Shown: positions 10,753 to 23,903 of the stretch, piece after piece
Layout: each line of letters starts with the position of its first letter
Position numbering within the stretch: position 1 is the stretch's first letter
Origin: Portulaca oleracea
Taxonomy: Eukaryota; Streptophyta; Magnoliopsida; Caryophyllales; Portulacaceae
Direction of reading: 5' to 3'
NCBI GenBank assembly: GCA_029582165.1
Contig: CM055883.1
Coordinates: forward strand, 17,020,501-17,084,500
DNA length: 64,000 nucleotides
Notes under the pieces: model-generated
Seen by the model: only the letters and a program-made list of their open reading frames with translations
What the model was told of the DNA's origin: nothing
The model's database searches: none
Translations under genes and position numbers: made by a program

Positions 10753-12614
10753 CCCGCCTCAATGAGTGAGATTCGGGGTTGAGGTTAGTTCCTGTCAATG
10801 TACATGTTGTAAATATTTTAGTTTTTCTTTAGTTCTTTAGTTAGTAGTATTTTGTAAATAGTTTTGTGTTTCCTTTATTCTTGCATGTGAACACTCTAAC
10901 TTAGGATGTTTTTATTGATTATCTCTAACCAAAAGTGTGATGTTCTTTGGATCGCGGATTGAGTATGAATTGAAGACCTCGAGGTAACTTATTTCCGCTC
11001 TCTTTGATGTGTATATACTTTTGATCCAATCTGCATGCTTGAATTTTCTTTTTGGATGGCAAGCCCCTTAGTGTGTTCGTGTTGGAATTATTTTGCTGTT
11101 AGAGCCGTGTGGGCTCGGGTCGGGGTCGCCATCACTTTCTCTTGCTAGCTGTTTTTGTTTGTTTGCTTTTTGTAGGTTTCTATCTTTCATGTGACACCAT
11201 TCCCACAATGAGGACATTGTGGTGTTTTAAGTGTGGGGGGGAGGGGGATATTTATGTTTAAGGGTAGATCACCTAGCTCAAACGTGTCACATGTGAGGTT
11301 GTTGTTGTTGTTGCTGTTTGGTAGATCACCTAGCATTTTTGTTTTTATTTTTCCAAATTTTTGCTAAAATTTTGAATAATTTTTGCAAGAAAAAGGAGAA
11401 AAAAGGCGGTGAAAAATCCCTATAGTTTTTGTTTTCTTTTAGATTTTTTGCTTTGTTCATTAGATTTGCATAGTCGATGTTTTGAAAACTTTGTTAATCT
11501 TCTTGAAAGAAACCGTTATGAGCATTGTCATCCCTAGTTCAGGTGTTGTCATGACTCATTTGTTTTAGTTTTTCTTCATTGATTGCAAAATGAGATCCTT
11601 GTTTCTTTCACATTCTTTTTGAAACGTGAGACTTTAGTGAATCACCCCCGAGCTCGTTGAAAAAGTGAGTTAATAATCTTAATTAATTTAATTGTCGGCA
11701 AAACCAACAAGAGCCGGTGTGAGTGGGCGACACTCTCACCCCTTTAGCACTTTGTTTGTGTATGGAGTAGCCTGAGTTGGGAGGGTGACCCCTTTTCAGA
11801 GGGCCATTTCAATTCCCGAAAAACCCGACTTAATAAATTGAAAGTGTATTGTTAAAGTTGGTTCACCAATGTGGTTTGACGTGGGTGGTTGTGGCGCCCT
11901 CATCCCTTAAATACCTTGTTACGTACGAAGCGAAACCACGCTCGTAGAGTAAACCCCTTCCCGGGCCGCGTTAATCTCAAAACATGCCAACTAGAAAAAC
12001 AAAGACTTAATTAAAAGAAAAGAAAAAGAAAAAGCCTGTTAAGTGAATAAAGAGCGGAGTTTTTCCTTCCGTCTCCTGCGGCCCTCACCAAGCCAAGGGC
12101 GACACAAGCAAGGGAGGACATCGCTTAAAATAACCTTCTTGCTTCAATACGAGCTTGGGACGTGATTTTGCTTTGAGTTAACCAGAATCAATTAGAATAC
12201 ACATGCACTTGTACACATAGGGTCTTGTTTTGTGAGAAGCGTTTAGAAGTTGAAAACCCTTAAGATTGGCAATGCTTTGGATTAGGTGTTCTTAATGTGC
12301 TTGCTCATTTCCGTTCCTTTTGGTTGATTAACATAGTTTTCTTTACGGTTGATTGCGTGTTTCTTTTGACAAATAGTTCTTTCTTTCTTTCTTTTTCTTC
12401 CTTTGTTTTGTTTTCACCTTTCCTCTCTCCTTTTCCCTTGGCTTTTGTGGGCATAGCCGCTACAAACCCTCACGAGACCCACCTCGTCCATCTGGGCTGC
12501 CAGGGGGTTTAAAGGGCTTGGTGCCTACGCTAAATGCACGTTTCCTCCCACGAAAGAGGAGTTGGTGTTTAGTTTTTAGTTTGTTTTGCTTTGTTTTTCT
12601 CGGGACGAGCAAAA
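10753..12614 (+). other. Non-coding 3' region of the Athila-like element
   Basis: No convincing ORF. A GAGGACATTGTGG...GTGTGGGGGGGAGGGG purine stretch at 11206-11250 resembles the G-rich motif that follows Athila/Tat ORFs. The rest is T-rich with no recognised domain. It lies between the broken ORF and the 3' LTR, and is assigned to the same element by position. Confidence 0.5.
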
Positions 12615-12631
12615 GTTCAAGTGTGGGTGGG
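12615..12631 (+). other. Polypurine tract of the Athila-like element
   Basis: GTTCAAGTGTGGGTGGG directly precedes the TGTTTATGC start of the LTR. The phrase GACGAGCAAAAGTTCAAG before it is typical of the 3' end of Athila-like elements. Confidence 0.6.
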
Positions 12632-13107
12632 TGTTTATGCTTGATTTTAGGTCTAAATAACGACTTTTGGCTTGATATTTTTGCTCGATTCGAAGTCTTT
12701 TTCATCGTTTTTATTAGCTTTTTAGATGTTTTGCAAGTTTTTGCACTTTTGGAGCAAAAGCAAGGAATATGGGCTAAATTGAGTATTTTAGGGAATCCCG
12801 AGTGATTTCCCAAGCCAAGCCGAGCCGAGAGCCAAAGTAGAGTCGACCTGGGAACCTCTTCCTCATATTTGAAGCATAGCAGTAGCGTAACACCCACTAC
12901 AGTCCTTGTAGCGGGTGTTACAGCTTCGGAATGAAGACAGGGGAAGGGAACAACAAGCTGTCGCGCCTGCCACACAAGTGCTTCACATCTATCGCGCCTG
13001 CCACATGTCTTGTGCCAGCGCCCGCCACATGTCTTGTGTCGCTCACTACGCCGCACCCAACATTGATCACTCAGCTGGCCAGCCAGGTTTCGCGCCGCGA
13101 AGGGGGA

Positions 13108-13267
13108 GGTCGCGCCCGTGACCCTGCGTAGTTCTAAATCGCCTGCGTTGTTTTATCACGGTCGCCCCCGTCACCATGGAGGTCGCGCCCGCGACCTACT
13201 GAATTCCAGCGCGTGTTTCTAGGCTAAACGACAGCGTTTCACTTAACAACCTTGCTTTGTATAAATA
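13108..13267 (+). promoter_or_regulatory. LTR promoter: GGTCGCGnnCGCGACC-type palindromes and TATA
   Basis: Three imperfect to near-perfect palindromes, GGTCGCGCCCGTGACC (13108-13123), GGTCGCCCCCGTCACC (13160-13175) and GGTCGCGCCCGCGACC (13181-13196), lie 64-152 bp upstream of TATAAATA (13260-13267). Weaker half-copies occur from 12960. The antisense copy of this LTR has about ten related motifs. Confidence 0.6.
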
Positions 13268-13622
13268 CTCTTTTGGACGATTTTTAGAGGGAGTTAGCTT
13301 TTAGTTAGAATATTATTCAACTTTCACCTTAGTTAGAGAGAGAGTAAGGTTTGATTAGAGGGAGATTAGCTTGATTTAATCTAGGGTTTTGTGGGATTGT
13401 GGATTATACTCAAGATTTGAGGATTCAATCAATTGAGAGATTGTTGGATCATCATTTCCTTTGCCTTCCTTTGTTCATTTCCAGCCTTTGACAAGTATTC
13501 TCTTCCCTTAAACTCCTCTTTACTTTGTTAATTACTTGCTTGCTTTTTTAATTGCTTCTTAATTGCTCTTTTAATTGCTTTGATTGGATTTTGGTTGTTT
13601 GTTGTTATAAATCATGCTTAGG

Positions 13623-16600
13623 TGTAACACCCCCAGGTTACTAACCACAAGATTAAGCTAATCGACTACTTAATCCTAATGATTAGCAGCGGATAATTAC
13701 CTGAGAGCACTACCACCGCCCATGAACATGGACTAGGCTAAGACTCCAACACACCACACCAAAAGACTACACCAAACCACACATTTAGACAACCATAACA
13801 TGACATCACAATCATCAAGGTAGAAGACCCTTTAATTATACAACCCAAAGAGGCGAGAAACTTAGACATACAAGACATTCATAATAATCACACACCACAT
13901 GACCAAAAGCAAAAACAAGCCCCGATAAGTTCATCACAACCCTAACCCCTTGCCTAGATGACTTCCAAAAAGGCTTCATGGTCACCTGATTTCCACTTAG
14001 GTCGCCTTTGGGTTCCGCCCGTCAGAGACTTTTCCTTTGCCCTTTCCTTGTGGTCCTAAAAGTGACAAAACAACTTAAAAGTGAGTTTTACTCAGCACGT
14101 ATACTACCGAAATTGAACAATTAATAAGAAAAGTAAAACTTAAGATTTACTACTCCTGTGCCCGCGGCTCCATTTAATAAATAAATAAAGGAGTAACACT
14201 TGACAAAAGAAGACATGGTAAGCTGTACTTACGAGAAATCCATATTGGTAACTTCCTGACTTCATTAAACAACTACCTTAACTTAAAAGGTTAACCATCC
14301 ACAAGGTGGTTAGAAGTAAAAAGTAAGCCTTCAACAATAATTACTTGCAAAGCTAGGAAACATAACCATGGCCTACTAAAACGAGTGTAACCAAAAGAAG
14401 ATATAGATGGACTGGGTTAAAACAACTGCGTGGGTAAAACATTCGATAAGAGAAAGACAATAAAATAAGATAAAACTCTAACATGAATGCCCTTACTTAC
14501 GATCATCGGCTTAGCCTCCGTATGCGCATACCCGGACCGATCGGGAGGTCCAGATGGTGGATATCTATCTTACTGGCCAAATTTTCTGGTGTGCATCTGG
14601 GGCACAACATAAATTTACATGAAGTGCTCAAGGCACGTGGACATGGTGTGTACTAAGACACTAGTTCCTTGGCGTGCTTTTACACAACATAAAAACCATG
14701 GGTGGGGCTTTTAATAACTTTCAAAGAGTGTTTTGGAAGACTTCAACCGTAAGGACAAATTTCAAAACAACTCAATGACATACATTAAATGTTGGAAAAT
14801 GATGTTTGACAACGGCTTGAATCTTATCATCTTCTCTTGGTATCTTGATCTTCTAGCGGTACATATGACAAGACAGAGATAGAACTTAATAACCAAATGG
14901 TTAACTTGACTTGTTTGGATAACGCTAAGAGTCATGGTCTTGTACTCATTTTCCTTAAGAACTATTTACTGTATCGTAAATGTTCAAAGGGATAAAACTT
15001 AGCTCTTGTTGCACTCAAGACATAGGTTTCTCACTTGATTCTCTCAAGTATAGTTGCAGTCTATATTTGAGAGGATGTGATTATAGAATAGAGTAGATAC
15101 TTGTGTTCATCTCAAATGGCTTGGGAATGTCTCCTATTTATAGGAGACTTCCACACATAATCCAGCCCTAATTACATTCCTTAGTCAAAGGTGTAATTAA
15201 GGTCCTTAATGGAGAATCAAGACCTTTGACTTGGTCATGATAATATAGCTGTTGGATCTTAATACCGAGCTTAATATTGATATTATAAACTAAATACTCA
15301 AGATTATATAGCCGTTAGCATTAAAAACACATTCTGGATTTCAACATGGTCCGTGTTAGATTAACATGGTCCGTGTTGCCTCAACACGATCCGTGTTGAG
15401 CCCAGAATGATTTTTCTTGCTCTCTGGAGACCAGCACGACCCGTGCTGTTCTCTTATACACTCGTGTTGATCATATTATCAATGTTTATCTTATATATGA
15501 TCCTTATACTTGTTCCACATGATTCCTCATGCTATATAATCTTCTTATACTCTTGAAATAATTCCAACATTAAAAGAACCTCTCTTTCGCCATAGATTTT
15601 AAATCAAAGGCTTGTTAGAAAGTATGACCTTGGCTTCTTGCGCCAAGTCTTAAACTTAGAGCCTACAATATGAATGGAATAATACTAACTTACATCAATC
15701 ATACTTGGTCATAAAAAGAAGCATAGTTTACCTAAGGATCTTAGGCATTAATCTTGGTATATAACACACGTAAAAGCCATTTAAGCGCATATTCGAAATA
15801 TAACAAGAGTAATTAATTTAATTGTGTATGTGAGATAAAAGCCGGGTAGTACACGTACCTGAAAAACGAAAATCCACCGAACGAGCAAGGACTTGAACAG
15901 CAAAAAGGCAACGACCACTTAGCGAAAGCTTAGAAAGAGGAAGGAATTTAGAGTTAGATTTTCTCATCTAGCTAGGAGGTGGATGAAAAGCTCTTAAAGA
16001 AACGACTCCAGCTCGTAATACTAAATTAATTCCTCTATATTCACTAAAAAGGAGGTAATTGTTGCTATAGACATCGTATTGCCATATAAGGGTACTTTCC
16101 GGAAAGCTTAAGACGCGCCCTACAACTTCACAGTTAACCTCAAAGGCTAAAAACATGATTATAAGGGTCAAAACACTCGATCACGCAATCTGCCCGGAAT
16201 TTGTACATGCCGACTAGTGTTTTTCGGAAAGCGATATCTTGAGTTGTACTAATCAGTTTTGGGCCTATAAGCTGTCTACAGAAAGCTCAAGACTCACACA
16301 CTAACTTTCCTTTTTACCACCAATTGATTTAAGCTTGGGAAAAGGTCTAATTTTAACCCAATATAGGAGCAGCCACTAAACTTTCAATTTTGGAAAATTC
16401 CAGAATTTCTGGCCTCCGCTTAAACGCCTATAACTCGCTCGTCCGACGTCGGATGGACGCATACCATACCATTCTGAAAAGCTCAAATTCTCCTCTAAAA
16501 CTTTCATGTTCAGACCCGATGCTATATCAGACTCTAACTAGGCGAAGAATAGCCATTTTTATTCTGCCGTCAATGAACTTCCAGATTAGTGCGATTTTAC

Positions 16601-18031
16601 GGTTTTGGTCATAACTTCTAAAATACACAACGAAATGTCGATCCGCAAAAGCCGGGTGTTAGATAACACTTTTATTTACCTAATTAAGCCTAATATTGCC
16701 CAAAATCCTTTCATTTACTTTTTGGAAAAACGAAACTCAACCAGATTATAATCTCATGGACAAACACTCACATGCATGCTTAAGTCTTGGTGATTTAGCC
16801 AATAATTATTCATGAAACATAATATGACCTTCATACACACAATAACTCAGCCTTGAGAAGTCAAGAGAACACCAATTACAACTATTCTAAGCTCATGCAT
16901 CCTCACAACAACAACCACATTCACAAACTAGTACCAAAATCCACATGCATCACCACAACACTCCTTTTCATCCCGACTTATATATAATCTATAGACATGC
17001 ATCTAGAATCAACTAACTTTTCTACACTACCACAGAGAATTAAGCCTCTAAGATTACATGCATGCTCATTTTCTACAAGAAATTCACTTAGAATAACCAA
17101 GACAACAAGGATTTATCAAGAACTCACCCGCTCTCTTTCTTCAAACTTGAAAACCTTTACTCTTTCCTTGATGAACTCAAGAACACAACTCTTAAATTCT
17201 GAAAATACATCATTTACAAAGGAAAAATCAGATTTGGTTCATAAACTCTAAAGAAAAAGAAGAGAAGAATTAAGATGGAAGGATTTACACTTGAATGGAG
17301 GTAGAACAAGAGAGCAAGGGGGACGACGGCCGCGCCGGCGGTGGCCGGAACTGGCTCCGACGATGGCTTGGCGGCGGCGGCAGTAGTGGCGTGTGGTGGT
17401 GGCCGGCTGGTTGTGGGGAGGAAGCCAAGGGGTCTCCACACTTGAGTTGAGAATGATAGAAAGAGTTTGAAAAATTTTAAAACCTCTAATACTCCCTCTT
17501 CTTCCTATATATATATTCACAACATCTAATTAGGGCCCAATTCCCTTTCCCCTCCTTCTCTTTGGCCGAGCAACATGAGACAAAAAGTCCCAAAAAATTT
17601 CCTCACTTAAATTTCCATATCTTACATAAATAACCCCCAATTTAATTTATCCAAAATATACTATCCATTAAATTATCCATGGTGAACAATAATAACCATA
17701 GCTCTCGTATTACCCCTTTTTTTTTATAAATACCTCTTAAGGTAACAAAAGGACCGTCCTAAGATTAAAAAGGGGTGGAGCCCGATAAGAGTATCTTTAA
17801 CTGGATCAAGAAAAGAGACGATCAACGAAAATAAAATCGAAAAATGTCTTAAAGGAATTTAAAAAAAGAGCGTCGCGCTGTTCAAGTTCTGCAAAAACGT
17901 ACACTGGTTAGAAAAAAAAAGGAAAGGAAATAAGGAGCACGCGCTTTATATAACCTACGTATTATCTTTTAATCTTAATTAATTACGTTAATCACATGTA
18001 TTAAGAAGAGGTTTTTTCTTGGGTTATTACA
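13623..18031 (-). mobile_element. 4.4-kb solo LTR (Tekay/Del-like termini)
   Basis: The + strand starts TGTAACACCCCC and ends GGGTTATTACA, with a perfect 5-bp duplication TTAGG (13618-13622 and 18032-18036). There is no ORF with retroelement domains and no second LTR inside. A CTATAAATAG box in minus-strand reading (15134-15143) with an upstream motif array suggests the LTR reads on the minus strand. Long LTRs with TGTAAyAyCC ends are common in Tekay/Del chromoviruses; this assignment is inference. A GC-rich Ala/Pro-coding-like patch at 17300-17420 gives a spurious antisense ORF. Confidence 0.8.
15134..15448 (-). promoter_or_regulatory. Minus-strand LTR promoter with AACAnGGnCCGTGTT array
   Basis: Four dyad motifs, AACATGGTCCGTGTTA (15342-15357), AACATGGTCCGTGTTG (15363-15378), AACACGATCCGTGTTG (15383-15398) and CAGCACGACCCGTGCTG (15432-15448), lie about 200-300 bp upstream, in minus-strand sense, of the TATA box at 15134-15143. 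Confidence 0.5.
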
Positions 18032-18294
18032 TTAGGGTTGGATTAGATGTTGTTAGCTTAGTTTTGATGATGATTTGTTGCTAGAAACCCTATGGGTTAG
18101 GGGATAATTGAAGGTGTGAATTGGTGATTAGGTATGGGTTAGCAACTTTAGTGAGTAATTAGGTGGGAAATCAATTTCCCACTCCTATCCTTCCCTCAAG
18201 TGGGATGTATTTGGGTCTGAAAGCTACCAAATACGTCCAACACTTGTGTCGGAAAATAGGAGATGGGATAGTTAATGCTCACCCATGAAAGTGG

Positions 18295-18973
18295 TGTTGG
18301 AGTATTTCAAGAGTTAAGAGGCATAAAGTATAAGTTATAAGCATAGGATCGACCGGAAAGGTCGAATATAAGCTTAACAAGGAAAAGGGACTTAACATGG
18401 ATCATTCTTAGTATGACACGACCCGTGTTGACGTCCAGAGAGCACAGAAAATGTGCACAGGATCAACACGGACCGTTTTGATCCAACACGGGTCGTGTTG
18501 GCTGCAACAGATCAACATGATCCGTGTTTATCACACAGTCGGGATTGATTTTGAAATCCCTTGATTTATGCCTCGTGTTGAAATGTATTTGGGCATGTTT
18601 TTGGATGATATTGACTGAGAAATCAGTCATGATTATTCCTAATGTCTATGGAAAGGTTTGACTCCTTTTTGGCTCCAAAGTTCTCTATATAAGGTGGATG
18701 AATTCCACATTCATCAACACCCTCAATCATCTTCTTCTTCCTTTCTAGAGAGCATTCAACACGTTCTTAAGGTGTTGACTGCAGCAACTCTTTGAGTCCT
18801 TTGAGAAATCTTGTAACTTTGCTTACAAGAAGTTAGGTTTTACCCTTGAGTCTTTTCACGGTCTAGTGAATAAGTCTTAAGGGAGACGGGCTTGCCCTCG
18901 ACTCCTAGCCACCCAAGTGATCCCCCATCTTCCGTGGTTACCTCATTCCGTCTCATTGTTGTTATTTGCAACA
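18295..18973 (+). repeat. Putative copia 5' LTR
   Basis: It begins TGTTGGAGTATTTC right after the Athila-like LTR sequence and ends TTATTTGCAACA, 40 bp before the copia gag ATG. TG/CA termini, a TATA box at 18686 and its position support it. I find no matching 3' LTR in the window and no canonical tRNA-Met primer site after 18973, so the boundaries rest on termini alone. Confidence 0.55.
18416..18692 (+). promoter_or_regulatory. Copia LTR promoter with CAACACGGnCCGTGTTG motifs
   Basis: Dyad motifs ACACGACCCGTGTT (18416-18429), AACACGGACCGTTTTG (18465-18480), CAACACGGGTCGTGTTG (18484-18500) and AACATGATCCGTGTTT (about 18514-18529) precede TATATAA at 18686-18692 by about 155-270 bp. Confidence 0.5.
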
Positions 18974-19013
18974 ATCTTAAGACTTATCCACGATATCTCA
19001 CTCCTTGAAAGAC

Positions 19014-19960
19014 ATGACCAACAACTTTCTAAAGTTGGATAAGTTTGAGGGGATTGATTTCCGTAGATGGCAAAAGAAGATGCACTTTATGCTCACCACT
19101 CTCATGGTGGTGTATATGCTCACCCAAGACGTTCCAACGAAAGGTGAAGACGAGACGGCGGAGCAAACGAGGCGTCGACTCGAGTTGGAGAACGACAACG
19201 ACATTTGTGTAGGCCATATTCTCAATGGAATGACGGATGCTCTATTCGACGTCTATCAAAACGTCGTATCCGCCAAGGAGCTTTCGGAGATGCTCGAAGC
19301 TAAATATATGTCGGAGGATTCTACAATTAAGAACTTTCTCGTTAGCCAATTTAATAATTTTAAAATGGTTGAAGGTAGAAAAGTTCTTAACCAATTGCAT
19401 GAAATTCAACATATATTAATCAATTTTGTTCAACATAAGATCCACATAGATGAGGCCTATATTGTATCTTAATAATTAGCAAGCTCTCCCCTTCATGGAA
19501 AGAAACTAAGAGAACCTTAATGTATTCTAAGGAACCCATATCTCTTTAGGGTTTGGCTAACCATCTCCAAATTGAGGAGGAATTGAGAATGCAGGATGAT
19601 ACCAAGGAGAAACCCTCCAAGGTTCATGTGGTTCAAGAGAATACAAGAGGAACAAAGAACAAGAATAAGTTTGAGAATAAGAGCAACAAGAAACCAAAAA
19701 TGGTTTGTTGGGAATGCGGCAAGCCGGGTCACCCTAAGAGGGAATGTCCGGTTTGGAGGAAAAAGCATGGGCTTTCGAACACCAACACTAAGAATCATGG
19801 TTGTAAGAAGGAGTCCAATGGACCCTTCGTAGCCATGATTAAAGACCAAATTAATGTCGTTTCGAGCGACGATATTTGGTGGGTTGATTCGAGTGCGGTT
19901 CGGCACGTGTGCATTGAACGTTCTCTCTTCAAGACTATCAACCCGCCGAAGAGGGGAGGA
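19014..19960 (+). pseudogene. Ty1/copia gag, degenerate
   Basis: The start is taken as the ATG at 19014 (MTNNFLKLDKFEGIDFRRW), typical of copia gag. The UBN2-type gag domain runs to 19470, where a TAA interrupts. The frame resumes at about 19550 (ANHLQIEEELRMQDDTKEKP). A complete CCHC knuckle, CWECGKPGHPKREC, lies at about 19708-19749. The protease active site at about 19880-19895 reads WWVDSSAVRHVC, where the family usually has DSGA, so the flap-side glycine is lost. A frameshift near 19960 separates it from the rest of pol. Confidence 0.85.
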
Positions 19961-19968
19961 AGCTCTTT

Positions 19969-22873
19969 ATGGGCAACAACTCCCCGGTCAAGGTGGAAGG
20001 AATAGGACAAGTTGAACTTGTATTTACTTCCGGAAAGACATTGCTTTTAAACGATGTGTATTTAGTTCCTGAAATATGTAAGAATCTTGTTTCGCGTTTT
20101 CTCTTGAGTAAGTTTGGGTTTAAGAAAGTGTATGAAGGGGACAACTATGTTTTGTCTAAGGGAGGGGTCTTTGTAGGCAAAGGCTATGCATGTGGTGATA
20201 TGTTTAAGCTTAACGCTACAAGTGGCAATAAGAATGATGTTTCTATTTACTTGCTTGGTTCTTGTTCTTCTTTATGGCATTTGAGACTTGGACATGTTAA
20301 TTATAAGAAGCTCAAATTCATGTCCAATCTTGACTTAATTCCAAACTTGGATGATAAGATAGAGAAGTGTAGAACATGCATGTTGACTAAAATCACCAAA
20401 AGTTCCTTTCCAAGTATTATGAGAAATTCTAAATTGCTTGAATTGATTCATAGTGATTTAGGAGATTTCCATAGCACTCCTTCTATAGGAGGTAAAAGAT
20501 ACTATGTGACTTTCATTGATGATTTTTCTAAGTATTGCCAAGTATTTCTTTTACAATCAAAAGATGAAACTTTAGACTAGTTTAAAATATACAAAGCTAA
20601 AAGTGAGTTACAATGTGAGGCCCAAATAAAAAGACTAAGATTCGATAGGGGTGGTGAATATTATGATCCAATTTATTTTTAAGGTTGTGGTGTGGTGCAT
20701 GAGACAACGACACCTTATACACCTCAACAAAATGGTGTGGCCGAAAGGAAAAATAGGACTTTAAAAGAAATGGTTAACTCTATGTTATCTTACTCCGGTT
20801 TAACTGAAGGTTTTTGGGGTGAAGCCTTATTAACGACTTGCTATGTTTTAAATAGAGTTCCTCTCAAAGGGAAACTTAAGACCCCATATGAGCTTTGGAA
20901 TAAAAGAAATCCAACTCTAAAGCACTTTAAAGTATGGGGGTGTCAGGCCATTGTAAGGGTCCCGGAACCAAAGAAAAGAAAATTGGGTGAAAGAGGAATT
21001 GAATGCATCTTTATAGACTATGCTTTTGAAAGCAAAGCCTATTGGTTTATGGTTATCGAACCAAATGACTACATAACGGTGAACACTGTAATAGAGTCAA
21101 TAGATGCGATATTTGATGAGACTCGATTCTCTTCAATTCCTAGACCCAAGGATGTCATTCATGACATGATTCCAAAGGATGCTATTCAAGAAACTCAACA
21201 AGATGTTGAGGAAATAAGGAGGAGTAAGAGGATAAGGAAATCTAAAAAGTATGGATCAGATTTCGTTGTCTACCTAATAGAGGGAGATAGGAGCTCTATT
21301 CAATATAAGACTCCCTATATCTACAATGTAGATGAGGATCCTAAAACTTTCAAAGAGGCCATGGAGTCACAAGATGCTTCCTTTTGGAAGGAAGCGGTAC
21401 AAGATCAGATAGACTCCATTAAAGAAAATAATGTTTGGATTTTAGTAGACATACCACCGGGATGTAAACCTATTACATCAAAATGGATCTTTAAGCGCAA
21501 AAAGAAAGTAGATGTAACATAGAAAGGTTTAAAGCCCGGTTAGTAGTAAGGGACTTTACCCAAAGATATGGTATCGATTACTTTGATACTTATGCACCTG
21601 TGGCTAGGATTGCAACTATAAGAGTACTTATAGCTTTAGCCGCTATCCATAAGCTAATAATCCATCAAATGGATGTCAAGACGGTATTCCTAAATGGAGA
21701 ACTAGAAGAGGAGGTGTATATGGAACAACCCAAGGGGTTTGTTGAAAAGGGTCATGAGAATAAAGTATGTAAACTCATAAAATCTTTATATAGTCTAAAG
21801 CAAGCACCTAAGCAATGACATCATAAATTTGATGAAGTAGTGCTTGGATTTGGCTTTAAAATCAATGAGCCGGATAAGTGTGTCTATTCTAAGTTTGAGA
21901 ATGGAAAGGGGATGACTATATGCCTATATGTTGACGACATGTTGATATTTGGTAACGACATGGAACAAGTTGAGAAAACTAAAAGTTTTCTATCCGCTAA
22001 GTTCTCTATGAAGGACTTGGGAGAAGCGGATGTGATACTTGGTATCAAGATCATTAGAAATAATGATGAAATAAGTCTAACACAATCACATTATGTGGAA
22101 AAGGTGTTAGGGAAGTTTCATAAGAGCTCCTATGTGGCTACTACCCCATTTGATCCAAGCATCAAACTAAGTAAAAACTTGGCACGCCTATTGCCCAACT
22201 GGAGTACGCTAAAGTCATAGGTACCTTAATGTACGCCATGACTTGTACAAGGCCGGATATAGCCTTTGCGGTAGGGAAGCTTAGTAGATTTACTAGCAAC
22301 CCAAGCAAAGAACATTGGCGAGCCGTTAAGAGGATTTTGGGATATTTAAAACTTACCCAAAACTACAGCTTGAAATTTAAGGGAGAACCTTCAGTCTTAG
22401 AAGGATACTCCGATGCAAGTTGGATAAGTGATATGGATGATTACACCTCAACTTCCGGTTGGGTGTTTCTACTTGGTGGATGTGTTATGTCATGGGGTTC
22501 TAAGAAACAAGCATTTCTTTCAGATTCCACCATGGCTGCCGAGTTTGTAGCATTGGCCGCCGCTTGTAAAGAGGTGGAATGGTTACGAAATTTGTTGTTG
22601 GAGATTCCTTTATGGAAAAAGCCCTTGCCTCCAACAATTCTTTATTGTGACAACAATGCCACAATTGCAAGTATATATAATCGTGTCTACAATGGCAAGT
22701 CAAGGCACATTGGGTTACGACACGCTTATGTCCATCAACCTATTAAGGATGGAATTATAGCGGTAAGTTATGTTAAGACAAGTGAGAACTTGGCCGATCC
22801 TTTCACCAAAGGATTGAACAAGGAAATGGTGATAAACTCATCAAGAGGGATGAGAGTTAGCCCAATCAAATGA
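19969..22873 (+). pseudogene. Ty1/copia pol: PR, IN, RT and RNase H, degenerate
   Basis: Order is integrase then RT, which defines copia. The protease C-terminus (19969-20240) is followed by the integrase zinc domain WHLRLGHVNYKKL...CRTCMLTK (20275-20390), the DDE core (LIHSDLGDFHS at 20446; TPYTPQQNGVAERKNRTL at 20710), and RT with DVKTVFLNGELEEEVYMEQP (21672) and an intact YVDDM loop (about 21929-21943). RNase H (SDASWISDMDDYTSTSGW, DNNATIAS) ends with ADPFTKGL at about 22795-22818. In-frame stops at 20578, 20681, 21520 and 21816 and a frameshift near 22190 inactivate it. Enough remains to show it was once full length. Confidence 0.92.
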
Positions 22874-23903
22874 TTATCATCAACGAAGCTCCAACTCACG
22901 CTAGACACATCTTGTCAAGCCTTGAGTTTAATGGTCGACGATGTTGAATGATAATGGGAGCATCAATGTTTCAAGTTAAATCATCCGAAGGACAAGGTGA
23001 TGCTCAAGAACCGTAATGTTCAAGAGGTTTGAGTCTATGACTCATTAACAGACTTTGAATCGATGAGATAAGGAGCTCTATTACGGGGTGTAAAAGTCTG
23101 TGATGGAGAACAACTCACACCTCTTTAATTGGTACAAGTATGCAATGAGGTCATCCATGAATCCAAGAAGGGCCTTGGCAATATGGAAGGCCATTCACCC
23201 TACCTGAGGCCCTCTCTACCAGTCTCAATACCTCGAGATTGAGACCTCTCCTCCATTTTGTGCCAAGGATACTTTTGTAACATGATGTCCAAGCTTCCCA
23301 GATTGCCTAAGAACAAGTCAGCTGAAGGGCATTTGCATTCTGCATAGCTATTTCAAATCTAGGCATGTGTAGAGGACGTTTACTTGGAGACGACTGTTTT
23401 TGAAGTGGGATGATGAGGTTAATCTTGTTCTTTTGATTTAGTGCTTTTTGTTCCCTCATCTTTGGACGTCACATAGTCCAGTCATGAAGTCAAGAAGAAC
23501 GCAAATAGATAGAATGTCATTACTCCAGAATGATGCCTATTCTGTTTGTGTCATTATCTCAAAGTTTAGACTTCTTCTCCACTTTTGCCCTTGGAGACTT
23601 TGGTAGAGGGTTCAAAGAGCTTTCCATAATGTCCAAGTTTTCAAGGTTTGGAGGCCATTTGAATCCTACACAACCGTTTGCTTCTGGACGTGCGATAAGG
23701 ACCTTTATCTACGGTCTGTTTGATATTTTGGTGTTCTTTCAAGGGTATTTTGGCGATTTTGCATGGTATTCGGCTTTCTCATACTATGAGATGACCAAGG
23801 AAGACTCCAGCTAATTTGGAACAAAACCAAACGTGTGTTTTCATTTGGCAACCAAGGATTGGGATCCAAGTGAAGTAAGATGCTTCTATGGAGTAGTGCC
23901 ACG
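22874..23903 (+). other. Copia 3' untranslated/unassigned stretch
   Basis: It follows the copia RNase H end and has no coding domain. I looked for a copy of the 18295-18973 LTR here and did not see one, so the copia element is probably truncated at its 3' end. A short inverted repeat (TCAATACCTCGAGATTGAGA) lies near 23224-23243. Confidence 0.4.

Larger units (their letters stand above)
12632..18294 (+). repeat. Athila-like 3' LTR, split by a 4.4-kb solo LTR
   Basis: It begins TGTTTATGCTTG after the polypurine tract. Its two pieces (12632-13622 and 18032-18294) align with the reverse complement of about 30408-31762, which defines the LTR independently. It has a TATA box at 13260 with GC-rich palindromes upstream. 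The right end is uncertain because copia-like DNA starts at 18295; similarity to the antisense copy runs up to about 18294 (GAAAGTGG). Net length without the insert is about 1.25 kb. Confidence 0.75.

Noticed and set aside
12460..13056. 198-codon minus-strand ORF
   Set aside because: It lies antisense across the Athila-like LTR start and polypurine tract, with no domain. The open frame follows from composition.
17214..17520. Ala/Pro-rich minus-strand ORFs
   Set aside because: They fall in a GC-rich patch of a solo LTR; several overlapping frames are open, and nothing resembles a protein family.
23390..23400. AGTGG as the right target duplication of the copia element starting at 18295
   Set aside because: It is not preceded by a CA terminus or by any copy of the 5' LTR, so the 5-bp match is probably chance.
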